From Pseudoscleropodium purum (taxonomy: Eukaryota; Streptophyta; Bryopsida; Hypnales; Brachytheciaceae): a stretch of DNA of 64,000 nucleotides. Below the pieces are notes generated by a model. It worked only from the letters and a program-made list of their open reading frames with translations. It was not told where the DNA came from and made no database searches. Made by a program: the position numbers and the translations under genes. How positions within the stretch are numbered: position 1 is the stretch's first letter; each line of letters begins with the position of its first letter. Positions 24,950 to 34,428 of this stretch are shown piece after piece. Location: the NCBI GenBank assembly GCA_963969395.1, contig OZ017805.1:2480001-2544000 (forward strand). The letters run 5' to 3'.

Positions 24950-26165
24950 CAATTTAATCCTTCAGATTAAGCTTCAAGTGGCAATGGAGTAGAATATACA
25001 TGCATACCTATGTCCTTGTAGAAATTGCCATGGTGGATGTCGGACAACTATAGATTTCATTAGAAAACACTATGTATTGGTGGGTTGCGATCCTTTTTAA
25101 CAAAGTCTATGATAGGTAGTGATCCACCAAATGGATATCCACCTCATGGAGTGTGGGTAGAAGATGTGGCATTTGACAATGACATTCAAGAACTTGAAGT
25201 TCCTCTTGACCCAAATGTTGATGATGCTAAAAGACTAGTTGTGCCTAATGAAGATGAAGCAATTGTTGAAGATATGCCGTTAGATGAGTGCCATGAGATT
25301 CAACGACAAGTCCTCAAAGCTTTTGATTGAGTTGATGCATGACATGAAAAAACTATACAAACATTAGATATGGTTGACAATGAAGAGAACGTGACGGAGA
25401 CAATTGATGGATTGGAAGAATTATATAAACAAGCAACAATACTAATTTATGTCGGGTCGAGCACAAGTCTGGTATTAGCCATAATTGTCCTTATGAACAC
25501 ATGCGGGTTTTTTCATGTGAGCAACAAGTTTGCGGACAAGTTATTTTGTTATTTGTCCGAGGATTTGCTGCCAAAGTGCAACAAACTACCATCTTCTCAT
25601 TATACTGCAAGAAAAACCATGAGGAGATTGGGATTGAATTACAACAATATACACACATGTTCTAAGGAATGTGTTTTGTATGAAAAAGAGAATGCCGACT
25701 TGAATGTTTCTCCAACGTATAGGAAGTCCTAATGGGTGGAAGGTAGTAATGGAATTGTAACGAAGGTGATGAGACACTTTCCACTAATACCTTGACTGAA
25801 GTGTATGTAGAAATCCACAGAGATATCACAAATGTTGACTCGTTACAAGAAACATATAAGTATTGATGGCATTATGCACTTAGTAGTTGACAGTCCAACA
25901 TGGAAGCATGTAAATATAAACATGGCTTTTGGCAACTACAATGCTGAAATAAGAAATTTATGTTTTGGCTTAGCATTAGATGGGGTAAATCCATTTAAAT
26001 TGAGCAATACAAAGTGGTCAATGTGGTCCATGCTAATTTGGATTTACAATTTCGAACTGTGGTTCGTCACAAAGAAGTTCTTCATCTCTTTGTACATCCT
26101 TATTTCTAGCAAATATTCACTGACTTTGAAGAATATCAATGTTTTCTTTTGCTTGTTGTTGTGAG
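24950..26165 (+). pseudogene. CACTA (En/Spm) tnp2 transposase relic
   Basis: Starts with CPCRNCHGGCRTT (about 25012-25050), matching the Cys-rich transposase-associated domain of plant CACTA elements. An acidic linker follows (25085-25327). Next comes the tnp2 region: DKLFCYLSEDLLPKCNKLP, RRLGLNYNNIHTCSKECVLY (25370-25732), VTKVMRHFPLIP, then DSPTWKHV, CFGLALDGVNPF and WSMLIWIYN (25832-26110). The order and spacing match the N-terminal half of tnp2 transposases. Several stops and frameshifts break it, and the catalytic C-terminal half is missing. It ends close to where the older element copy G begins. No CACTA terminal repeats were found. Dead element. Confidence 0.8.
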
Positions 26166-26789
26166 AACTTAGAAACTTAGATTGGAATTACTTCTAACAC
26201 AATTTGAAGTAAAGGAGCCCATTACTAGTATTTTTTTAATTTATTTTTAAGATTAAATACAAAAAAATAACTAGTTTTACAAATTAAGAATCTGTAGGAT
26301 CTTTTAGTGAGAAAAAATAGTTAAAAAAGAAACTTGTATTTTCCATCCTAAACGGAATCGGAATCAAAATCGGAATACTAAGCCCAAAATAATTTTAGGG
26401 ATTTCGATAGTACTAGAACTAGATTCTAGGAAGCCAATGTACATTGGTGAAATGATAGGCAAAACGTTAAACAAGTGGAAGAATTGTTAAAATTGGCACA
26501 AAGATAAAATCTAACAAACATAACAACTAGAAATCTAGGAAGAGAAAAAGGAGATCATCTTCTTTCGTGGTCACATTTGGTTTCCATTTGGCCTCACTTG
26601 GAGCTTCTCTTATTGGGTTTGCACATTGAGGAATTGAGTGTTTGAGAGTTTGAGAATTTTAAGTTTCGGTTTCTGAATGGAAGGATAAAAAAAAGAGTTT
26701 CCTTTACAACGAGTAGATTTGGAAGGAAGCTAAATGTTTTGGAACTTGAACAACTGGAAGTTTGAAGAAGAAGCCGTGAGTGAAGAAAG

Positions 26790-27679
26790 AGCCATGCTGA
26801 AGGCAGAGATTGAGGATGAACTATACTCAATTACCTTTCGATCAGAGGTTTTAGGCATTCCAAAAGAGAGAAGAAAGTGAGCGTAGTTGGAAGTAGATCT
26901 GCACCAAATAAGGTGTTAAGGGCTTCTCCAACTTCCATGGAACTTGCGCAATGAGGCGATTGTGCAAGAACTAATGGAGGAGCAATCTAGCGAATGGCAC
27001 TTGACAATGAAGACAAAGCCGGAATCCTAGACAACCGAGCATAGGAAGACCACCTACTACTTTCCCAACACTGGAAAAGGATGGGCCTCCTAGATTGACA
27101 AGTTTGGAAATGGTAAGTTCATTAATCCGATTAATCCCAAGGACGAGTATGCAATAGCAAATTGTGAGGATACAAGTGAACGGAGAATATTGGAATTTCT
27201 AGTTCCAATCTTGAACCTTGAGAGCCCCAACATGCTCATGGTAATTTTAGCCAATACAATTTTTGGAGCATTGTCCAAAGACCAGAAGGTGAGATGGAGA
27301 GTGATCATCTAGGATGTGGTGTCTAGAATGGTAGGAGCCTTGGGGAAGTCAAAGCCTTTCGTAACCACTTGTATGAATCTTTAGGCATCATGAGGGAGAT
27401 AGTGGAATCAAACTATAAGGTTGTTGTAGTAGTGATGGAGTTTGATATTAAGGAAGAAGTAAGAAAGGATGAAATAAAAGAGGGATCTCCAAAACCAAAG
27501 AAGGAAGAAGTAGATCCATGAGAGAGAAAGAAAGAAGAGGTTGAGGGTTCCAAGAAGAGAGATCCGGTCTAAGAGTTTGATCAGAAGAATGATGCGTTGG
27601 ACAAGGTCATTGAGGAGTTGAATCGGATTTGAGGGCATATAGCAATTGAGAGAGAAATCATCCGGTGTCATATTGAGAG
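26790..27679 (+). pseudogene. Broken coiled-coil ORF of element G, N-terminal and linker part
   Basis: Frames broken by stops can be followed along the intact A protein: LEVDLH and PWNLRNEAIVQELM (A residues about 39-68), KFINPINPKDEYAI, RRILEFLVPIL, ANTIFGALSK, WRVII, then an acidic/basic linker with KPKKEE. Near 27610-27660 it gives ALDKVIEELNRI, matching A's linker just before its coiled coil. The MITE interrupts the frame at 27680. Clear homology despite decay. Confidence 0.7.
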
Positions 27680-27933
27680 CAGGGTTGACAGGACGATCGG
27701 ACATCCGGGACGTCCGAACGCGGACGCTGTGTCCGTAGCATTCGTTGACATTCGCGGTCACGGCAGACGCAGCATCCGCCGAGACTGCCCCGTCCGCCCC
27801 GCCCTGCCCTGCCCCACCCCGCCCGTCCGCCTTCCGACCGCAGGAGGAACGCTGCGTCCGTTGGCGTTTGTGAGGACGGACATCCGGGTTACGAACGCTA
27901 TTTTGGGGCGGATGTACTAATTTGTCAACCCTG
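27680..27933. mobile_element. GC-rich hAT-type MITE, copy 1
   Basis: 254 bp bounded by CAGGGTTGACA and TTTGTCAACCCTG (about 10-bp terminal inverted repeats) and flanked by a perfect 8-bp target duplication ATTGAGAG (27672-27679, 27934-27941). CAGGG ends plus an 8-bp duplication are the hAT superfamily signature. No ORF of note. The interior is extremely G+C- and CpG-rich (runs of CCGTCCGCCC and CCCCGCCC) in an AT-rich host region. A second copy in opposite core orientation lies at 36860-37064. Confidence 0.9.
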
Positions 27934-28015
27934 ATTGAGAGGAGTTTGCTTTGGAAAATTACGTGGATTCTAGCTGTTGTTAGAAATGACTTGAGGGTAG
28001 GGATTCTTGCTTGAT

Positions 28016-28100
28016 GTCCTTTCAAACCTTAAATCTTCAACAAGATGTTCGCTCAAATTTTGAATCTTCAATAGGATGTTCCCTCGAACCTTGAATCTTC
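28016..28100. repeat. Imperfect repeat of about 35-40 bp (2-3 units)
   Basis: The words AACCTTGAATCTTCAACAAG and GATGTTCGCTC recur with small changes two to three times. Confidence 0.6.
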
Positions 28101-28538
28101 AACAAATCTTGAATCAGATCCCCGTCGGCCTATCTTATTATAGCTTTAGGGATTCAAGGGTCAAAGAGGGGATAAAAAGCCACAAGATACGGGAGGGGTA
28201 GAATGGACGGCAAACCACGAGCTGAATTGTCCGTGAATATGGCTCCTAAACTTTCAAATTCACGGTCTACTGGTGATCAACCCAATCTCACCATGAGAAC
28301 AACATAAGATTCAACCATGTGGGTCATTATCCCCACTTCGTTGTCCACGACACAAAATGAGGTAAGGCCATGTACACAATGTCAGACCAATCCGCAAACA
28401 AAATTTATAATCCAAAAATTTAACAAAGCCACATGTCCACAATACGAAATGATAACGAGCCTCCAAATCCGACTAGGAATAACAAAGCCACAAGCCACAA
28501 TATAGACTAGGTCCTTGCAAAGTAAATCTTCTCTTAAG

Positions 28539-28650
28539 TCTTCAAGTCTTCATTTGAATCTTCAAGTCTTCACTTGAATCTTCAAGTCTTCATGTGAATC
28601 TTCAAATCTTCAAGTCTTCAAATCTTCAAGTCTTCAATCTTTCAATCTTC
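28539..28650. repeat. 20-bp minisatellite, TTCAAGTCTTCAYTTGAATC-type
   Basis: Three clear 20-bp units at 28541, 28561 and 28581, followed by shorter degenerate TCTTCAAG units up to about 28650. Confidence 0.85.
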
Positions 28651-30429
28651 TTTTTTATCCTCCTCTAAGTTAGCAACACTATAATGGGTATCAAAAACAT
28701 TCTAAAGCTTCATTTTAAGTAAGTGATAGCTCTTTTGAAAGCTAAGATAGTAAGTTTTGATCCATCAAAATCTCGTTTGAAGCAAAGCTATTACCTATAA
28801 GCTATGTGCTCTCAAAGATTCCTTATGAGAAATTTGAATGGCAGTACTCTACTCTACCTTTTTATTCATAACTTAAGTTATACGAATGATATTGACAAGT
28901 AATAGCTTAATAGAAAGCTAACAACAAGATCTATATTCTATTCAATTTTTACTTTGTTCTAATGAGGAGGTACAAAGTCTTTGCTCCTCTTTTTGGATAG
29001 CAACAAACTACTCCTCACTCAAAGACCCATAAAATTCACATACAAATTTAGAATCAAATGAAATTACTTCCAAAAGAAGTGCAGCATCACCATGTATAAC
29101 TCTACCAAATTTTGTATTAAAAACTTTCTTCAACAACACATAGCATCCGATCAAAGTTTCAGTTCTTCGCACTCCAATACACCACACACACACCAACATC
29201 GACGAGAAGGAGAGAATCTCCTCCCCCCTTCTCCTTCCACATGGGCCACATCAGCCCATGTGAGCATCTTTCATGCTATAGGCTCCCTAAAATATTACTT
29301 TCTCAATATTCTAAATGCTTCTTTGGGTCCACAAACCTCAAAATCAACTAAAATGAGGTAAACAATCTACTAACTTTCATCCAATCTAAATAAAAACTAA
29401 ATGATAGTAGTACAAACTCAAAACATAGGTAAAAATACTCTATCTTAGCACCAAAAATTCAATTTTGAAACCATTTACTTTACACATACAAGAACTCCAA
29501 AATACACAAAAATATAGCAGCAATGTAATTTGCTCTCCATTTTGTGATCAGTAAATTGAGTGGTCTTTGAAGCGAAAAGCAATGGCCTACTTCACTGGAA
29601 ATACGGTTCATCATCTGTTCTTCACTATTGTTTTCAAAGTATCCCTCAAACACTATTTGATAGTTTTCGAAAAGCGTGGTTTCAGATTCTAAAACAATCA
29701 CCAAAGCCTTATTTTCCAATTGCAAAACTAACAGTGAAAATTGTTGGGTACCTAGTTCAGTTCGTGGTTGAATACGATGTTTAGAAGGTCTCGCTTCATC
29801 TCGCATACATCATCTTGAAGTAGATGGTTGAATTGAATCAACCGATAATTGTAATAATGGCAATTGCCAATCATCAGGGTCTTGTAAATCCATCACTACA
29901 AATACTAAAAATTCAAACTAGAACTAACTCAAAGTACATCATAAGAAACAAAACTACTCAATTTTCTTTTTTCTATATTTAATAGCTTCTTCAAGAAATT
30001 TGCTTTCTCTTTAAATACTTTAATCACATTATACTAGTTATCTTTATAATAAAACTAAAATGCCAACAATCAACCTACAATGGTATAAAACCGCCGTGGA
30101 ATCAACAACAGTCGCCAAGTTACAAATTTGGTTGGTTGAAGAAGTCCTCAGTTAGCTGCTGGCCGGTTCCGGGTTTAAATCTTGTTGGATTTGTTGATTC
30201 GGTTTAAGCAGCTGCAACTTGGCAGCGCTAGTGAAAGCAGGAAATAAGCAGCCAACCAACCAATTACCCTATTCCCTTGAGCTAAGTGATAAGATTCAGT
30301 ACAACCCAAGACCGTGGACTTCTCCACGACCCCACCTTTTCTCTCTAAACCCTTTTCTTGTATTAGGGCTCAAGGTTAATCCTTTGATACTTTTATATAG
30401 TAAAGTTATTTACAACAAGACACCGAAAG

Positions 30430-30650
30430 GTGAATGATTTGATGGGAGTTGCACCTTTAGAATTGTACTCCACACTAGAGACTCTTCTTCAAGGAAAGGA
30501 TGTCCAAAAACTAGAGAGCAAACAAATGAATTGACAATTCAGGTGAAAAGCCTTCAGAGCAAAGTGGAATAGAAGACTGAAGAGGTAGAGGAAGAGAGGA
30601 GGCTTTCCACCAAGTCCGCAGAAACTCTAAGTCGGAAATGTCTAACTCAA
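30430..30650 (+). pseudogene. Element G, right part: start of the coiled coil
   Basis: LMGVAPLELYSTLETLL followed, after a frameshift, by NELTIQVKSLQSKVE, a stop, and KTEEVEEERRLSTKSAE. This aligns with the intact A protein from LVGAAP (about residue 326) into its coiled coil, so it continues the ORF interrupted near 27960. The copy ends where the satellite array begins at about 30655, so its 3' half is missing. Confidence 0.55.
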
Positions 30651-30654
30651 AATT

Positions 30655-31047
30655 CTAACTCACCTATATGTTTGTATTAATCTTTTGGACTTTAACATCT
30701 TCAAAGTACAACTAACAACTTATGAAAGTATAAATTTAGGTGCATAGAAAAATGTTTAAAAGAAGCATGAATTTAGTTTTTTCAAGATCTGTAGCTTTTT
30801 CTGAACTTGTCAACTTCTCAATTTGTTTGTTTTTTCCATTTTTCAAGTTATCTGTCAATTTTTGGGTTTTAACATCTTCGAAATACACTACATGACTTAT
30901 CAAGGTAAAAGCTGTAGAGCATAGAAAAATGTTTAAGAGAATCCTGAATTTAGTTTTCTCATGAATTCTAGATGTTCATGTAATTTTTAACTTCTCCATA
31001 TTTTTATTTGCCATTTTTGAACTTATCCTATGACGTTTGGGCTTTAA
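30655..31047. repeat. Satellite array, left block (about 2 monomers)
   Basis: Two-plus monomers of the repeat of about 175 bp that fills 34429-42100. Shared words include TTTAACATCTTC, GCATAGAAAAATGTTTAA, TAGATGTTCATG and TTGCCATTTTTGAACTTATC. Element D separates this block from the main array. The monomers belong to the divergent edge type (CATGAATTCTAGATG). Confidence 0.85.
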
Positions 31048-34000
31048 TTCAACATGGATCCAGAATCTAGAAAAAGTTCCAAATTTTGGGATCGTACGTT
31101 GTAGGCTCTTAGTGTAGGGAATTAGGGTACCATTATAGGAACGATCTTTTGCCCATTCTCCACTAGAAATTGTTGGCCACACACCAAGTACTTAAATCCA
31201 CCGCCACTTCACTTTTCTCCCTTTCTGGTTGTTGAACTTCATAGATATATAATTGAAAGAAAGAATGGTGAGTTAATAGGTGAGATAAAGAGAGGATGGA
31301 AAGGTCGATGCTGTTTGCACTAGATTAGGTTGTCGGATGTCAGTGATTCATAGCAGTGGTTAGTGATGCGTCTACACAAAAGTCTGTAGTGGCAATCTGG
31401 ATGGTCTGTTTGGTCATTCCTTCCGATCCGGCCTACCGAGTGCAGCTCAAAGAAGACCTCATGTGTATTACATGCATTAGATTGTTAGATAGGCTGTGTA
31501 ATATGAAGAATGAAGAGATGATCTAGGAATTCATTTACGAAGTTCCGAACCAATACAAGTTGACAATGAAGGGTTGACTTGTAGTTTGGACGGAAGACAT
31601 TTGGGCGGATGTGTATTCGTTCAAAAAGAGTGAACTCAGATTTTTCGGAAGGGTAGATAAGTACGTAACCAAAAAAATTTGGAGTCTAGCTCATGCGAAG
31701 GAAGGTTTTGCCTTTAGTAATTATAAGAACAAGAGGCATATATGGATACTGGAATTCTTCATTCCAATCTTGTATCCAAAAAAGCCTACCCGGGTTATGG
31801 TCATGGTAGCTAACACCATCTTTGGGGCTTTAGAGGATTGGATTGTGTATTAGGGGAGAGTGATTCAAGGTGTAGTGGATAAACTAGCTAATTACGTGGT
31901 CAGGGCAAAACACAGCCCTATCATCTTGTATCTATTTCACCTCTACCATCACAAGGAGGTCTTGAGTTCTCAGAAAACAATTCAATACAATACCAAAGTT
32001 GAGATTTTGAAGTATGGCTTGATAGCTGAACTAGAAAAAGAAAAAAAGGAATTCAAAGAAGAAGGACAATCGAAACAAGAAGAAGAAGAAGAAACGGCCA
32101 ATCAGAAACGTAGGAAGTCCATGGATCCAGCTGCACAAAAGAAGGTGCCAATGTTGGATAAAGGGGAGCCAAATCCTAATTTGGAACATTATGAAGACTT
32201 GGATTTCCTTGAAACTGGACTCTAGTGGATGCAACAAGCCAAACAGATGTATAGCAACTTGGAGAATCACATACTCCTCATTGTGAGCAAACTCAAGGTA
32301 GAGCTGGACAAGATTTTGGAAGAAATCCGAAAATTGTCAAATCCGAAAGAGTTTCGACAAAAAGAGGAATAGATTCAAAAGTTGGAAGAGGAAAGGGATA
32401 GCCTCAAATTCCAATTAGAGTGGACGGAAGGAGAGCTGAATGCGACAAGAAAAAGAGACGGATGTTCTTCAAGTTGTCTACGATCTGAAAGAACTTATAA
32501 TGATTTTGGAACATATGGTGATGAGAGTTGATCTCTACACCGCTTAGTTGGAAAAAGAAGGTCATATGATCGGATTGAGGATAATTAAGATCCTAATCAA
32601 TTTCAAAGGTCAGATGAAAATTGTCTTGAGGGGCATGTGCAAGTTGCTAGGGTACTTGGATCCGGAAAGGGCCATAAATTTAGAAGGATTTTTGGAAGTC
32701 CCCAGAAGCATATTTTGGGATACTCCAGTCCGGAAGACTTCTAGTCTTTTGATTTGGCCACAATTGGAAGGACTAAAGTCTAATTTTACTACAACTACGG
32801 GTCTACTGGTTAGTCAAATGCAAATTTTAGTAGAACAAGTGTTACCTGAGCTAGAGAAAGAACTGAATAGGAAGTCTGTTTCGGCAAAGCAAGGAGTTTC
32901 TGTCCCAATTCTTCCATCACCTGGGAGAATTACGGCCAATAAGTTCAAAATACGCAGATTGAACACTTGTAGCAACCTCGACGTACAAATTGAAGCGATA
33001 AAGAATCCAACTAAGTCTCATCTGGAAGACTTTTTGCACATGTAGCATTTGTCACCAAAGTGGGATCGCATTGAGATTGAGTTGAGTGATTCGCCGCAAG
33101 CCAAGGATCTAGAGATTCAAGAGATCAAGGGGTCAGAGGAAGAAGTGTTGAAGTCTGGAATCAAGGAAGAGATGGGTGATGAAGACTCACCTTCAGAAAT
33201 TCAACGGAAACTTTAGACCTAGTTGACAACAAAGAATACATCCATGAAGGCTTTAGTGAAAACTCTGAGCAATCAAAGCAGGAAAAGTACGAAGAAGGCA
33301 CAATGGGGTAGATAAATAGTAGATAGTTAGTTGGATTTTTCTTTTTATTTCGGAATGGGTTTTTCAAGCATGGGCCTGGGTTCCAAATTTTTAGGGATAG
33401 TTTGCTATGAACTTTCTGGATATTCCGAGGTGTTCATTGTATAGTTACCTTGATTTCTGGGGTGCCTTTTTGGCTTTTTAGGCATTGACTTTGGATTTTG
33501 GTTTTGGTTTTATAGGGCGGGCAAGTTTGTTGCCCTTTCATTCCATTCTAGAACATTTTCAATTGTATTTCATCCCTTTTTTTAATTAGAGCCACCAAAT
33601 TGGACGTTCTAGCTCCAACATCTGTATACGAATTGTGTTGGTTTGTTACTTGAAGTGTTGAGATGTGAGAAGGATAGGTGAGGAATCCAGATTTTGGATA
33701 GTTGGATTGCATAGAGGGAGTAATATTATATTGGTGTTAAGATTTGTAACGAAGGAATTGCATATGGTACCTTTGAACTACTGGAAAAATAATCTGGTTA
33801 TACTAAAGAGTGGTGTGAGTGCAAATCCAAAATTGGAAACGATTATGTGCGGAGATTAGCAACCGCCAACGAAAAATTGCCACTCACTGAAAGGTCTGCC
33901 AACCTTGGCATTCATCTTACATCTGGAAAGACTACCCCTTTGTTAGTTCCGGATGCTTGAAATCTATTGTTGCAGTAAGGAGGAGTGAACACATTCCTAA

Positions 34001-34428
34001 GTGACCTACATTCTGGATTGGTCATCCAAAACATTGTGAGGATCTGGATCTTCTTTTCATACTACAACACCTTCATTATTTTGGGGTTTGTTTGTTTTTG
34101 TCAATTCAATAAGGGCAAGAAACTAGAGTGGTGAATCCTACCTCTCAAAAGACCAATAGTGGAACCTTTGAGAGTAAAATAGAGGTATTGAAAGCCAAAT
34201 TTTTCGAAAGACATAACCAAAAACCAGAAAACACTGAATCCGAATTAAATCTGAATAGTAGTTGGAATCTGAAAGAAAGAAAAAGAAAGAGTAGCTGGAA
34301 GGAAAAAAAGAGAGAATTTGGATACTAAGGTTTGGGAGAACATCTAGAATTCCCTAAGATGATAATCCGTGGCATCTTACCATGCTTTTGTCACTAAAGA
34401 TACTTATCCTTAGACTGCACGTACGACA
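31048..34428 (+). mobile_element. Element D: 5'-truncated ORF-bearing LTR-like unit inside the satellite
   Basis: Begins at about 31048 within what is position 175-180 of the full-length copies, so the first 175 bp or so, including the TGT start, are missing. It ends normally with GCACGTACGACA at 34428. Both flanks are satellite, but the satellite on the two sides overlaps by about 28 bp (31019-31047 and 34429-34456 are the same part of the monomer), unlike the 5-bp duplication of B. Contains the ORF remnant 31350-33313 and the conserved 3' block with GGTTTTATAGGGCGGGCAAG. Confidence 0.8.
31350..33313 (+). pseudogene. Broken coiled-coil ORF of element D
   Basis: The start codon is lost (ATA). 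Open pieces remain: 31611-31853 (N-terminal domain with LEFFIPILYPKKPTRVM, TIFGALED), 31860-32225 (LYLFHLYHHKEVL, Glu-rich linker, NQKRRKSMD basic patch) and 32548-33045 (second half with KLLGYLD and a Pro-rich tail). A TAG replaces Trp at about 31851. The tail with EIELSDS ends at TAG 33311-33313. Confidence 0.75.

Larger units (their letters stand above)
26230..27960 (+). mobile_element. Element G, left part: old A-subfamily copy
   Basis: The coding remnant inside is closer to element A than to B-F (INPKDEYAI against A's VNPKDGYAV; ILEFLVPIL against LLQFLVPVL). The 5' boundary is uncertain; about 26230 is estimated from the distance between element start and ORF in A. A hAT MITE (27680-27933) sits inside it. 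The copy breaks off near 27960 and resumes near 30430, so a 2.5-kb segment has been inserted. More decayed than B-F. Confidence 0.6.
27961..30429 (+). mobile_element. 2.5-kb LTR-like insertion splitting element G (possible solo LTR)
   Basis: Element G's coding homology stops near 27960 and resumes near 30430, so this stretch was inserted. Near its left edge is TGTTGTTAG (27975) and near its right edge TTTACAACA (ending 30417), LTR-like TGTTG/CAACA ends. TATAAAA at 30084-30090 lies about 330 bp before the right end, as in a U3/R/U5 layout. I found no matching target duplication and no coding domain, so this is an inference. Inside are a repeat of about 35-40 bp (28016-28100) and a 20-bp minisatellite. 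Confidence 0.4.

Noticed and set aside
27408..28025. A 205-codon minus-strand frame across the first MITE
   Set aside because: It exists only because the GC-rich MITE has no stops in that frame. It spans two junctions of unrelated DNA.
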